Made by a program: the position numbers and the translations under genes. Below are positions 14,443-31,392 of a stretch of 64,000 nt of DNA, piece by piece. A model generated the notes under the pieces. The model made no database searches, was not told the origin of the DNA, and saw only the letters and a program-made list of their open reading frames with translations. How positions within the stretch are numbered: position 1 is the first letter of the stretch; the number at the start of each line of letters is the position of its first letter. Source of the stretch: Ceratodon purpureus (Eukaryota > Streptophyta > Bryopsida > Pseudoditrichales > Ditrichaceae); contig CM026429.1 in NCBI GenBank assembly GCA_014871385.1, positions 4,614,083 through 4,678,082 of the forward strand, written 5' to 3'.

Positions 14443-16560
14443 TTTGATCAATAAGATATTGACTTTCACTTCCCGCAACAGATCAGTTGATAGGCGTCCT
14501 TTTCATATTGGATGCCGTGCGCAGACTGTCACCAGCGGTCTTGAGCAAAATGAAACGTCTCAAAATTTCGACAAGTTCGGGGTTCCACCGGAGGAAGTGC
14601 CAGTCACATTCCTTAAAGTCGAAATTACATTGAAAGGCTTAACCTGAAACATCATAAAGAACGTGAGTAATGGCCAGGAAAAAGAAGTTATGATTGGCAA
14701 ACTCTCTTAGGAATGGTACCACATCGAACAGAAGACTAGTAGCAGAGTGAAACGTGCGTACAACCAATACCAACTACATTTCCAAGGGCTCTCCAGACGA
14801 AATGGCACATGTGAATGCACTGAAACTCAACTATTACACTGCCAAAATGAATAATTACTATCAGATCATCCGGTAATCAAGACCGACGATAGTGAATATC
14901 GAATTAATTTTGGCGAGATGTAATTAGAGCACGTTCACAGAATCAACAACGACACTTCAATGCAAAATCAGGAATATGCTTGAAGCAATCTTCTTATGAG
15001 TCTGCACCAAAGACAGTTTAGAAGAACAGCATTATCATTAGCCCTCGAAACATTGCTGTCTTCGCTAGTAAGAAGACACAACGGCGCCAGGAATTCAAGA
15101 AAGCGATTCCCGGGGATGATGAATGTTCTCTAGACTATCAACTCCAAGTCTAATTGCAGGTTCGCTTGCAACGCAACCAAGAAACTCAACGATGCCTCGC
15201 TAACATCCAAGGCAAATACGTGCTAGATTACGTGTCCTAATAACACTCTCGCAGATTCTCGCAGACAATTTATTCAGAATGCATTCTCTAAGTTCTTCAG
15301 AGCTCACATATAGTCCGACAGGCAAACTAATTGACAAAAACTACACTTCCGTCTTACAAAAAATCATGATTGATTAATTGAATCCACGACGTAGAGACGG
15401 TCGCATTACCTTGTATGCATTGACCTCGAAACTATCAACTAGTGAGCCCAAACATAGTGAGCTAGTGAAAAGAGTTCTCTCATATGTGCCTCATCGAAGA
15501 GGTTAGGGTGGAAATGAAACCGTAAGAATTGTTTAGAAGGAATGGACTCTGCGACACAGCGGACGAAAATGAGCAACTTCGGGTAGTGTAACCAGGCGCG
15601 TAACCAAGCGCGGATATGAAGACAGACGACGAAATGCTTTCATCCGAAGGGCAAGAATTGACCAAATCAGATCCAGGAGACAAACACTGCTCCTCTAGGA
15701 GACATCAAGATTTTCAGAAGAGCAGGTTCCAGATTAAGAAGATCACCTCCGGACATATCTAAAATTTATTACACAGCTCAATAACTGTGCAGCAAGACCG
15801 CCCTCGACTCAAGCTTCAACAATACGCAACGCCGTTAAAACAGACAATTCGATTGCTACAGAGACTCCACACAACCCGCAGCCGTCGCCTCCAATATTCG
15901 ATAACCAGTAGGGAGATAAAATTCATGCTGTCTTCCCGATCGTACGAGCCTCACTCCAATGCCTCCCAACCTCTCCAACACCAACACTACCACACCGATG
16001 CAAACTACACAGCCCGAAGGATCTCAAGCGGCGACTCCATCCTACGCTACCATTCCTTTCATTAAAAAACTAAAAATAAATAACAAAGATAAAAACTCGC
16101 CGATAAAAAACTCCACACGTTCTCCGTTCGAAATGTTTTCCAGTCCTCCTCGCCCGAAAGCTTCGTAAATTAAATACCAGCACACAAATTCAATAAACGC
16201 CACCCGAACCGAGCCACTGCCACGAGAAAACCAAAGCCCCGCTCAAAGAAGCGCAATTTCATGTCCTAATCACTCTCCGCTACGGCAAGCGAATCACAGA
16301 CACAAAATGCTCACGAACCTGCACAACGCACTCGTATTCCACTCTGCCATAACCAGAGCTCAGCCACTCGCGCCTTGGCTCGTTCCTTCGCTGCCTCCGT
16401 CCAATAATCTTTCCACTGCATCCACACCGGACTCCAAGACAGCAACAAAACGCTCGTCACCGGCTCCGCTCCAGTGATTGCGCTCCGGTTCGTACCGTGT
16501 CCTATCAACGAAACCTGAGCAGCAGGAAGTTACATTGAGAGAGGAGTTGCGCCCTTCGGA
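14443..16560 (-). other. RBR 5' untranslated region, probable leader intron
   Basis: Upstream of the RBR start codon there is no in-frame coding extension, because stops interrupt it before 14643. A good acceptor (TTTCAG on the minus strand) lies at 14644-14649, so the leader is probably spliced. A short upstream ORF of seven codons plus stop occupies 14483-14506 on the minus strand. The rest, to about 16.5 kb, carries no coding signal I can support. The transcription start is not visible directly. Confidence 0.5.
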
Positions 16561-16607
16561 AGAGGGAGAAGAGGAGGAGAAATACGAAAAGTGAGAGGAT
16601 GAAAATC

Positions 16608-16615
16608 GCGCCAAA
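16608..16615 (-). promoter_or_regulatory. E2F consensus site upstream of RBR
   Basis: The minus strand reads TTTGGCGC, a full match to the E2F/DP consensus TTTSSCGC. It lies in a GC-richer block just upstream of the presumed RBR leader. Confidence 0.6.
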
Positions 16616-17032
16616 AGGTGGCGAGGAAGGCGCAGCAGGGGAGAGCGCAGGGGAGCGTGCGTGGAAGCGGAGATGGCGTTGGAATGAAGGATTGCAAGCG
16701 CCGAGAAGCAGCGATGGTGGCTCAGATGCTGGCACTCCACCAACAAAACAAAAGCTCTGCGAGAGAGACGACGCTGCGCGGGCTGGACCAGGCCTGCCCG
16801 ATGACCCTGCCCGTCCGCAAAGACTCAGGAGAGCTAATACCCTCCGGGTCTCGACTTCTCCCTTCGTAGAAATCAGGGTTCGGTCAAGGCTCATACCCGG
16901 GGTTTTAATAGTGGAACCCTAAACCGTGAACGGTACCGGATTATTGCGTGACGTCGCTGGAATGTGAAGAGCCAGACGACGGGAAGGGCCGGCGGAGAAA
17001 CGGGTTGAGTTGCGGTGGCTGCCCGGTTTTCT

Positions 17033-17040
17033 GCGGGAAA
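17033..17040 (-). promoter_or_regulatory. E2F consensus site upstream of RBR
   Basis: The minus strand reads TTTCCCGC, the canonical E2F site. It is the second of three such sites within 700 bp. Confidence 0.55.
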
Positions 17041-17295
17041 GGCCCGGGGAGGATGATACCTGGACCCGTCAAACCCTAGACCGCGAGCGGTATCCGGCGG
17101 TCATTGTAGGACAGTACCAAAGTCCGTCGCTAACCATAAGCCGACAGTATTTAGTTATCGTGGATTTTGGTGAACCAGATTTAGGTGATCACCTAGATAA
17201 CAAAGGCTTTAGGTTTTATGTCGGTTTTGAAGAGGTTGAGCCCTAAGGCGAGAGTGGTATAGTAGCGGGCAAGGAGGGGCGGTGGTGTTGGGAGT

Positions 17296-17303
17296 GCGGG
17301 AAA
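17296..17303 (-). promoter_or_regulatory. E2F consensus site upstream of RBR
   Basis: The minus strand again reads TTTCCCGC, identical to the site at 17033-17040. The distance to the RBR transcription start is unknown. Confidence 0.5.
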
Positions 17304-17888
17304 GGGCTGGGAGGCTGATGACCGGGGGAGTTGAGCGGGTATGGATAGTTGCTGGGGTCCGACAGTGATGGTGTGGTTATGCTAAGTTTGGAATATGACT
17401 GTTCTGCGCAGTGCGTCAGCAAGTTGAGGTTTTAGTGCTGGAGATCATCATTCATGGCTGGCATTTATGGAAGGGCCTAGTGCCGGAGAAGCATGCCAAA
17501 GGCAGAAGGTGGGCAGTGGGCACTGGGCATCATGCCTCTGGGAAATCTCCTTCTTGGGAGAGGTACCCATTGCCGATGCTGTGGCTGCTGTACAGTGTAC
17601 TGTGCTGTTGTCACATGCAAGGGAGCATAGTGTGAATCCACTGCGGATTCTCGAACGTGGTGGCTCATACAGTATATACGAAGACATGTTCTTGGGAACG
17701 CTTCATTATGTATTTTTTTTATGTTGAAAAAATGATAGATTATTGGATTGATGGGTAGATTTTATTTTTTTATTTTTGATCTAATAATGTTTTGGAGTAT
17801 GCATGTATACTCACAACATTTGTCAATATTTTAGAAATATTATTCAAAAAAAATAGGATTTGAAGATCAATGTAACTTAAGTTGACTA

Positions 17889-18043
17889 CCGTATGTGATA
17901 GGCCAGTTCGACGGAAATTAAATTGAAATTGAAATCGCCGAATAAATACAAAATTGGCACGGAAATTGAACTGTCGAATTGAAAATCCTAAAATAGTAAT
18001 AATTATTCTACAGCAATGTGTCGAATTGGCCTATCACGTACGG
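17889..18043. mobile_element. MITE with 24-bp terminal inverted repeats and TA duplication
   Basis: The left end reads CCGTATGTGATAGGCC and continues to 17912. The right end (18020-18043) is its inverted copy with two mismatches. TA flanks both ends (17887-17888 and 18044-18045). The 155-bp interior is AT-rich and noncoding. TA duplication suggests mobilisation by a Tc1/mariner-type transposase; the exact family is not determined. Confidence 0.75.
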
Positions 18044-18099
18044 TAATGAAATTTGTATAGTTTGTGAATTTTAGAAGGTGTTGAAACAAAACCTCATAT

Positions 18100-18800
18100 A
18101 TACCGTTAAATATGCCACTAGATGCATTCGTAATATTGTTATACATTTAATCAACAATCAACTATTACTATTTATTACCTCCAGAATTAACTTCATTCCA
18201 TTGGATAACTCTATAAGATCGGTGTGCATTTAATTGACAATCAACTATCACTATCCATTGTGTGCAAAACCAACCTCATTCCATCTGGATACAATATGTA
18301 CCAAACCTATTATTACCTCTTTATATTTTTCAAAAATTTAAAGCATTAATTTATCTTTTCATTACCACCACTATTGACTCCATTGGGCATCTGACTACTG
18401 ACTCCATTTGGCATCCGATTTAAACCTGCCACCACCACTATCTCATCTATGTCTGTAGAGAATCTTCTCACTTCTAGATTACATTTTTAATGCATTTAGC
18501 TCCAAGGAATCTTATCACTTCAAGATTGCATTATCTCATATAATGTCACCTGTAAATCTTGTCACTCCTAGGTTAATCTTCAATGCAATTTGCTCCAAGG
18601 AATCTCATCACTTCCAGACTGCATCTTCAATGTTGTTAGCTCGAGATGAATGGGTAGAACTCACAAATTTTCTTGCATCTTCAATGTTGAATCTTTTCAC
18701 TTCCCAAGTGCATCTTCAGATTTGCTGCATGGTCTCTTCATATTTCCTTGCCTTGTCACTTCCAAAGTGTATCTTCATATTTTACTGCTCATTAATTCTC
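18100..18800. repeat. Degenerate direct repeats
   Basis: Two related stretches of about 80 bp begin with CATTTAAT and contain CAATCAACTAT (about 18146 and 18228). From about 18460 further imperfect copies share blocks such as TTTAGCTCCAAGGAATCT, CACTTC and GCATCTTCA(A)TGTT. Copies are too diverged to give one clean unit. Confidence 0.5.
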
Positions 18801-19269
18801 ACCATAACACAAAGTCATGTACACAATATAGAACATCTCAAACAAGTCGAAGGGGATTAAAAGCCAGACCTATTTATAAGATAAATTCACTCCAACTAAC
18901 ACCTCTGGGCTCATAACTTAGCAATGAACTCTACAACAACCCATTCAATTATACAAATGCAATACCGAGTAGGTCACGTTGTCTGAATTTGTGTTATGAT
19001 GTTTACCTCTTAACGAATGGAAGTAGTCTTGTACTTTAGGGACTAATGTCTCTATGACATAGATACAAAAAAACTTGACAAATAAACACTTAATTTACAT
19101 GGGTTCCCTTTTAAAGAACCAAGAGTTCTTCTTTTTTCACGAGGGAATCAAATTTAATGACTAATTAATATGTTCTTGGTGGTTATAGGTATCTCTATAA
19201 CTAGCCCTCATGAGTCAATGAGTCAATGGCATTAATAAAGTAGTTTACCTCAAACATGCCTTTGCATTG

Positions 19270-19323
19270 GGTCTCAGTAGTACTGGATGGGTGACCTCGT
19301 AGGTAGTCCAGGTACTGCATCCA
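19270..19323 (+). repeat. 5S rRNA-derived fragment (3' half), pseudogene or SINE-like
   Basis: The stretch contains AGTAGTACTGGATGGGTGACC, then AGTCC and GTACTGCATCC, which follow the 3' half of plant 5S rRNA including the internal box C. The 5' half is not clearly present, so this is not an intact 5S gene. It may be a dispersed 5S-derived SINE or a truncated pseudogene. Confidence 0.6.
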
Positions 19324-22300
19324 CAAAAGAATCAGTCGCACTTGTGGTCAACCTCCAACATTTCTGTGGAGGAAAGGGTTATCACTTCACTCTGGTTGAA
19401 ATGCGATTGGAGTTTGTGTCACATACTGGGAATAGGTAAAAGCATGATGGAAGCAACCCCTTGAGCTATTCACTGCAACCCCTTCCCACATTTACTGAAT
19501 GCAGTACTTACAACATGCATGATCCCATATGCAGCTTACATGCAGTGATATATGGTACTCTATCTTTACAGAAGAACATAGGTGGCTTATGTAATTGTCA
19601 AAGGAGAGTCTACAGAAAATGATGGACTTCCACAACTAGAGATCACTTGATGAACCCAGGAAACAGTCAAATAGCTTGATTTTATGTGTTTGAAGGAAAC
19701 AGAATATGGTAATACTTAACATCTAACAGAGCTAACTTCAACATTCCAGCTCTGCTACAGTAGATTTCATTTGCAGAATGAAATGACTAAATTACAATAT
19801 AGGTTGTAATCAGATACAAGCTTTAGACTCGTGAACAGCTGATAATGATTGGCGGAAGGTCTGATCATTGTGAGAAGGTAGCGTCATTGTGAAGACAGTG
19901 AACATTGAACATGTCACATCCATGAGCAATGACTCGTGAAGCTGTGCTGTAGCTGATGAATGACGTTCACAATATTCTCGCTTTCCCAAGGTACATTGAT
20001 GAAACCCATAAATTTACATTGTGATTTTTTAGTCCATAATTGTACGTATCCTGGGTACATTGAAATTACAAATGGAGCTGCTCACATGCTGATGTAAATG
20101 GAATGTGCTGTGCAGTGCATTTCAGAACAAGTATTTAGTTCATGTAATTTTTAAATGTCCAGCCGAGCGCTGAATACCGTGAGTGGATAATTGATCTGGG
20201 TACATTCATCTGTTAGGACAAATCCTTGCCATTTTGAACATTGTTTCATTAATTTGTATATATCTTTACATAACTTGGATGAATTTCAGTTGGAAAAATG
20301 ATTGTTGTGGAGTTTGTTCAAAAATATTGCGGTCCACATTATATGGTGATATTCATATAACAAGTTCATGCTTGTCAATGAACATATTTTTTAGTAGGTT
20401 GAACAGGTTTCCATAGGTATAACTATGTGAAAGATGCAAAGGATGAAAACATTATTGATGGAGATTTTTTTCCTTTCTATCCCTTCATACTCCACATTGT
20501 AATCCATGGTGCACAGCAGAAAAATTCAATCCACATGTTTCTAGTCCACCTGCCCGTACAATCAGTGTTCTAAGAATTTGTTTTGTGCGGAAACTTGGAC
20601 GGAAACAAAATATGCTTTTTCAACAAAGCAGCTTCTTCTTCACGCAACTACCAGTACTACTTAGTCACAACATGATCTTCATCATCAGCAAGGTTGAAAA
20701 CCTTTTCTTTAAGGACCCACACTCATTCACAATGGTGACCAGATGGCAGTGACTGGGCAACCACCACTGATTTGGCTTTAGCCTCGAGCTTGTTTTCATG
20801 AAGTACTTTGACCTAACATAAACCTACTTACATTAACAGAAGGCTTCCTCCGTGTTTGCATAGGAATTCTCTTCAGTGAGTAAAAAATGTTGTTTTTGAT
20901 GCTCTACGAGACTCGTTAGAGTAAGTTAATGATCATGGTACAACTAAAGGTACAGTCTACCCTCAACATATGTTACTCCTAGTAAGTGTCAAAAATTGCA
21001 AAAGTGTTATGGAAAATAGTGTTTTTCTATTAAAAATCCAAAAAAATGTACTATTGAGTATTGAGACCTGTAATGAGAATCTATAAAAAAAATTAAAAAA
21101 AATATGTTCTCTACTCAATAAATTGACCTCAATAAGTAATAATTTGAATAGAAATAAGGTAATTAAATTATGTAATCTGAATGAAATGGAATCATGTCCG
21201 CCCTGTACTTTCATACTTCTATTTTATTTAGTTTCATCTTTTATTTACATGAGTATTTTTTTCTATCCAAAATTCATAAGTGTAACATATTATCTTCTAA
21301 AAAATTTCACCTTTGTCAAATGTTGAAGTGTTACAGATTTTTTTGCTCCATAAGTGTTAATAGATATTGAAGTTATTGTAGCCCAGGCTGCTATGAAGCT
21401 TAACTAGACTGTGTGGTCAGTTGTGGGGGCAAACCGTGCTAAGATGACAGGTTTTTGATGTTGAAAGATGAAATGAGTTGGTAAGATGGCTGGATGATAG
21501 TACTTCAGCAGTGGACATTGGTTAAACTGTGTGGGTTGTCAGATCATATGGATGGGCTCACTTAATCCACGTCAACCCTGGGCTCATGCGTGGCTCTAAG
21601 AAATGTCTTTCGAAGCAATATTCAGATTGCCAACTGTGGACATACATTTTGCTGCCAACGGAAGTGACATGCAATGCACAGTCAGGCTGTTGGAAGAAAT
21701 TACAAGAAAAACCTGAATGCATCATCATCCTAATTTTGCAAAGGACTGTAAATTCCTACTTTTGTTGATGGATCACCCCAGCCCGGTGTGTGCAAGGAAT
21801 GCCATCACAGTGAATGTGAGTGCTTGTAAACCAGCTAAATGAAAAATTCATTGATGATCATGGTCTCTCCTAAGGAACTATTGCAGTTAATTTGATGTAC
21901 ACTGTAACTGGAAAACATGTTTAAATCATGTATGCCAAGCTTTATACACATCCATTATGACATGGAAAAAAATGATGTATGCTCAGTGAAACGAGTTTAG
22001 AAGCTTGTCACAAGTTATAAGTATGCTATTTAAGTACAAAATATTTATTCATTATATTAATATGTTTTAATTACACAATGAATAATTATTACCTTATAAG
22101 CACCTTATTTTGTCTTAGTTTTTATTTTGTCCTAGAGAAGTAGCCATTAACCCACACTTACTCCACATGATTTTGTCAAAGATTGGTGATGCAAATTCAA
22201 TTGATTTTGGATGCTTAAGAAGTGGTACCATGTTCCTTCTACACTAATAGTTGAAATATAATGTGCCTTTATACCTATATTTTTGGTATACGAGATATCA

Positions 22301-25300
22301 CGGCCACAGAGCATGGTTTCTATACAAGAATTTATTTGATTTAAAAAATAAGTTCCAATTACTGATAATTTAAATATACGATATTTCATCTTTGTTCTAA
22401 AAAGGCTCAAACATAGATTACTTCGGACACTAGATTACATTTCTTTTTCTTCACAATCTAGTAACAGAGCTGCAGGGCTGCTTGTTGCGCTCCGCTGTAA
22501 ATACCTCCACAACACACTGCACACCACTCCAAAACAGACCCCACAGAATAGAATCCAACACAAAACTTTCCCAAAGTGTGAATCAGGCAAAATCTGCAAC
22601 TAGTCGGCAAAACTAAAAAGCCCAGACAAATCACAGCTCAACCAATTTTCAAAACCAGACCCAGTCTGCCGCAGTGGGAACACGCCCCACCGCAACAGCC
22701 AAGCCGGGGCTCAAACGCACCGCTATTTCGTGTTTCTCCACCCGTCCACGCCACCAAACTCCTTTCCCAGCCCCCTCAAATCGCAGCCGTGGCCCAATGG
22801 AGGACGGTCCCGCCCCCGGTAGCTTGTCACGGAAGTACCGTGCCCGCAGCACAATTTGCGCCTCCCAACCAGGCTCCTACTCACGAGGTCGCTAGTAACT
22901 TACTAACCGGGTCTCGATTTGACAGTAGCTTGTTCAGGAAGGTCCTGACATCTCTGACCGCTGGCAATGTGCTCCTGTATTCACGCTGACGTCTCTACGG
23001 TGCCGGCCTGTATACGCTTCCCAACGTGGGACGCGAACGCGATGGGAACTTTGTTCCCTTGGTGTGTTCCCTATGGGCTGCCAGAGTGGCGTTTTCGTCC
23101 AGGGTTCGTTGGACGGAGAACGGTTGGTGGTTTTGATCGGTAACGTATGACCGCTGCGTGGCACGGGGATGGGTGTAGAGTCAGTAGACCTTGTTTCAGC
23201 CCTAAGACCGTGTGCAGAAAGGCTGTGTTTGTGCCAGGTTGGTGGTTTAAGTTTTTGTACTGTGGGAATGGAGTTTTAGGACTGGGAGTACTGGGACTAT
23301 AATATGGTGTCACATATCGGTGGGACTGTGTGATGGTGCTTGATGGGACTGGTCTTTGGTGATACTGTGATGTTCGTGGTACTGCATTATTTTGTGAATT
23401 AGAGCAGTATAGAAGGTTCAGTTTAAGATAGTTTTAACCCCTGGAACAGATGGCTCAGGTAGATTTGTACTTACTAGAAACTCAGTCGAATGTGATGTGT
23501 GTGTGAGTATGTTTCGAAGTGGGTACTGAAGGTGCATTTCATGTCGCACAGCTGGACCTCTTTTTTACTCTGTAAAATATATAAAGTTTAGTTGTGAAGT
23601 GTGTGCATTCCGTGTGCATTCTTTATGAAGACGTTCTGAATAAGATTATTGATGAAATTGGTTTGTTTCAGTTCTGGACTCTCTGTCCTTGCAGTTGAGC
23701 CTCGGCCCAGTTCACCTGCTATAGTTCTCATGCTGGAGTCAATGTCGATATCAAAATGTAACTCATGTCGTGTGTATGGAATCATATATATTGTTATAAC
23801 AAGGCGTACATACGCATGCCTTGATCATGCCGAAGTTTTTATTTTTCTGACTCGCTTACAACTGGTCTATTAGGTTCTCTTAGAATCTTCTTTATCGATA
23901 CAATCTGAAGGCAGAATACTAGAGTGATTCCCGAGTTCTTTCGAGCATGCAGAGGATATCCTTCTTTGACCAGCTTAGCATCGCCGTCTTAGAGTTCCAT
24001 CCCAACAACTTTTGATCCTTCAGTGCATTTGGGATAATGAAAATATTCTCGTGAAAGATCTCAAAACGATGCCAGCTCCAGACGACGTGCAAAGAAGGCG
24101 CGGGGGATTGGACCAGCAGCCAGCAGATAGTCACGATATTGTGACGACGTAAGAATCTCGTGGCCATCGAATGGATTTCGGTTGGCTGGTGCGCACGGGG
24201 AGCATATCGTGGACATATGGATCGGCTGAGTTATCCTCGATGCGCATCAATTGGGTTCAGCAGCACTACAGACTAATTAATGTGGATAGTACAATACAGT
24301 ATTTGGGAACATCATTTACACTAGCTACAAAAGACATCTCTGAAGCCGATAGCTAAAGGCATCTCTCACTGGACGATATTGACATCACAGTATTGATACT
24401 TATTCCAGAAGTTAAAACACCGTCTTCAACCCATCTTGTCGCTATGAATTCTCGATACATGTACTCCAAGTACTTACATTGGATCAAGCAATTAGGTCAG
24501 CGAGCACAGGGCCATCTGCAAGGCAAGAGTCAAGAACTAGAGTTTAAGACGCGTGGATTGTAACTGGACCAGTGTACTGAATCCAGGAATCCTAGAATGG
24601 TGCACAAAAAGCCGTTCTTAGCATAGTCTGAAATAATAAGTATCAATGTTGGAATCGTTGCAAGAAAATCTACAATATCATCCTTTTTATTGAAAATCTT
24701 TGTTCTGATATCGCTGTGGTAGGTTGGTGATTTCATTAGACGTTACATCACCCCAACAAATCCGATGACCAACTTATCCAACTTGGGAAAAGCTATCACA
24801 ACTGATTCGGAGAAACAACAATTGCTCTAACTCAAAAATAGCTCCAGTGCCCAGAGTCGATTATTCTCAACGGTATCACTTAAAACTACTCCTCACACTA
24901 TATCTACTTTTCTCATTCCAAGCTCTCTTGTATACTCCGCTCTCAAGGAAAATTTCATTAATGATCCTCAGGAAGGAATGCAGGTTCAATTTTCTGAAAG
25001 ACTTCAATCAGAGCCCGTTTCGATGTTTGCCTTGAGCCGATCATATCTCTTCAAATTAAATGACCATCATCAAGGTGATTCAGTGCCCAGATTAATCATC
25101 CCATCAGCTGGTGCCACCTTATCATTCCCTTTCTAGAGGTTCCGGGTCCAGGATTCTACGTCGAATTAAAGATCGGGAAGCAGACATTGTAAACGAACTC
25201 AAGGGCCAGCTGCTGATGGAACCAACTGTGTCCTGGATATCACACGATTGGTTCACGTACCGTATTGAAACACAAATCACTTCATATATGTTACAAGATT

Positions 25301-26164
25301 ACTAACAAATGATTTAATTGACCAACTTGAATCTCACAGAAAATTGCAGAATGCTACAACTCCACAATTAGTTCACTGATACACCCAAGGTTAGCTCCGC
25401 AATGAAGGAATAAAACGAACGGCGGAACATGGTAATTAAGGAAAACGGAGTAAGGACATATCTGGAGTACAGCACATCTGGCATGAGTAAATGTTGCACA
25501 AATGCACAAATAAAACGCAGCCTAGCTCAAACCACATTTCGCAAAACAGCAATACAGAAAAAGCTGCTATTAACCTCCAGATGAAGGTTGGTACCTCCAG
25601 GACAGAAGCAGCATATAAAATGGGGAGGTTAGAGTATGTTAAGAGATATCTTAAATCAAGCAGGCGCATGACACCGATCAGATTGCCAACTGCCCAAACA
25701 TATTACATCCTCCGAAACTACAGTATTCACAGGGAAGCAACCCACCAATGGCGTCCAAGCGTTGAGAATTCTAGAAAGAATATTAGGAGTCAGTTTTGGA
25801 TATTCACTCAAATGCCATATAAGTATCTTAAAAGTAAGAACCAAAAAGAAATTGAAGCTTATGTATATTAGTTGGAAGTCCACTCTGTTTTTCAACCCGC
25901 GTTACCTAGAAATAATATTAAAACATCTTCACAAGCACAAACAACAGAAACTATGTCTCGAGCTTGGCAGGAAGGTAGAAAGACTTTCCTACGAAGAACC
26001 TTTTGAAAGAGAATTTCGAGATAGATTGACAACTCTCATGTATATGAACTAGGATGGCCCTGGATCAAGACTTTCTCAGACAACACTATCAAACTGAGCT
26101 TTTTACATAGAGCCACCTGGTCTATCTGTGTGATAACCTATCCAAAAACGTCGATTGAAAACTC

Positions 26165-29803
<3,639 letters not shown>

Positions 29804-30766
29804 CTTTCCACACCACAAACCCTCCCTTCAACCCCTCAAACCCTAAAACCTGCAAACCCACCTCCTGAAAAAAAAACCACAACAACCTCAAAATTCAGAC
29901 CCACTCAGAAACAAAACCTCCACTACATCACCCACATCAAACCCCAACAGAAACAGAATCCCAAGAACTCTTCCCACAACCAAGAAACCAAAAAAATCAG
30001 GCTCACCCCAACTCAAAACACCTCAACTCAACTCAACTCTGTTTCTTTTCCCTCCCATCATCCAACCAACATACCTAGCTCACTCCTCTTCAAATCTACT
30101 CCACAACCCACTACTCCCTCCAGAAATCACCACCAAATTCTCCAAGCTCTCCCTCACCTGTGATGTGTTCCCTCAACCATCTAAAAAATGAATCAACATA
30201 ACATAACATAACACAACATAGGGATTATATTCTATTGAAATGAAAGGATAAAAGTGGGTGATGTGAGAGATTGCAACCATACCTGTGTGATGCCAATCCT
30301 CTCAGGTGAAGAGATGCAATTCAAGTGAAGCAGGGCTTGACCTAACCCAGGTGAAGAGAGTCTCTGCAATGGAATGAAAGGCAATTTGAGGAGATGAGCT
30401 CCTTTTGGAAGGGAAGAAGGTGGTCTATGATCCAAACTTTGTGTTATCTAGGTATTGTTGTTGTTTTTGTGGATTGAGTGAGATTATCTAGGGTGTTGGT
30501 AGATGGTGTTGGGTTTGGGGTGCAGTGACGGGTTTGTGGTTTGCGTTCCTTTAGGGCGAAAATGGGGATAGTTGTGGACTCTGGAGGGTGCCTTGGGTTG
30601 CAAGGGAGTTGGCTAAATACCGACAGATTGGAATGAAAAACAATTCTTGATTTTTTTGACTGGCGTTTAGAATATTTTGGGTGGAAAATATGGATGATGA
30701 AGATGGATTATTTGCAAAGATGTGGATGAAGAAGTGAGATTTTGGATGAAAGTGGTGTTGGTTGGA

Positions 30767-31155
30767 TGAAAGTGTATGTTGTGTTTTAAATTATGGATGA
30801 TTGTGGATATATTTGACAACAAATTAAAATTTCATATTGATGATTGAATATTTATTGTGATATGAAGAAAAAAAGAACCATAGTGCTAATGTTGTGGTGT
30901 TGCCATAAATTGAAGGGAACCTTTATTTATGCAAAAAATAATTTTCAAATTTAGATGTTAATTCTTTTTTTGTTTTAAAGGTTTTTTTTTAGCTTTGTAT
31001 TTTTACTTTCAAGAAGATAAATTCTTGCTCTTAGTAGATAATATTTAAAAGAACTAAATTTTATTTTTTGATTATTTTAATTAGTATATTTTTTAGTTAT
31101 TCAAAAGCAATTCACATAAAAACTTTTCCTATTAATATTTATTTTTTAAATCAAT
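30767..31155. repeat. Direct repeat, copy 1 (uninterrupted)
   Basis: This AT-rich block recurs at 32293-33105. Shared landmarks include ATATTTGACAACAAATTAAA, CCATAGTGCTAATGTTGTGG, AATTCTTGCTCTTAGTAGA and TAATATTTAAAAGAA. This copy is continuous. Confidence 0.75.
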
Positions 31156-31392
31156 GACATACCTGAGAATTTTGAAGGGTGAAGGTTGGCTGTATCTTTG
31201 TAAATTGAATTGGCAACGAGAAATGTATCTGCACAAGAGAACTCTTAGGGAAACATCTCATCATTTGCTGCACAAGTTGAGAACCCAAAATGTGAGTTGT
31301 TGACGCTTCAAGGAAGAGCAAGTAACACACAGTAGATATAATTGTTGATTTGAAGAAAGAATAAACCAATTCCCTCCACTTTGAATTTGCCT

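Larger units (their letters stand above)
17728..26164. other. Gene-poor spacer between RBR and MetAP2
   Basis: Over 8 kb without a gene I can support. It holds a TA-flanked MITE (17889-18043), degenerate direct repeats (about 18.1-18.8 kb) and a 5S rRNA-derived relic (about 19.27 kb). A GC-richer block at about 22.65-23.3 kb has many short overlapping frames but no domain, and could be a promoter or a noncoding transcript. Short frames around 23.9-26.0 kb are not recognisable. The remainder is AT-rich. Confidence 0.5.

Noticed and set aside
16360..16922. Several overlapping open frames on both strands in the GC-rich block
   Set aside because: Low-complexity Arg/Ser/Ala translations expected from GC-rich DNA; no domain or splice support.
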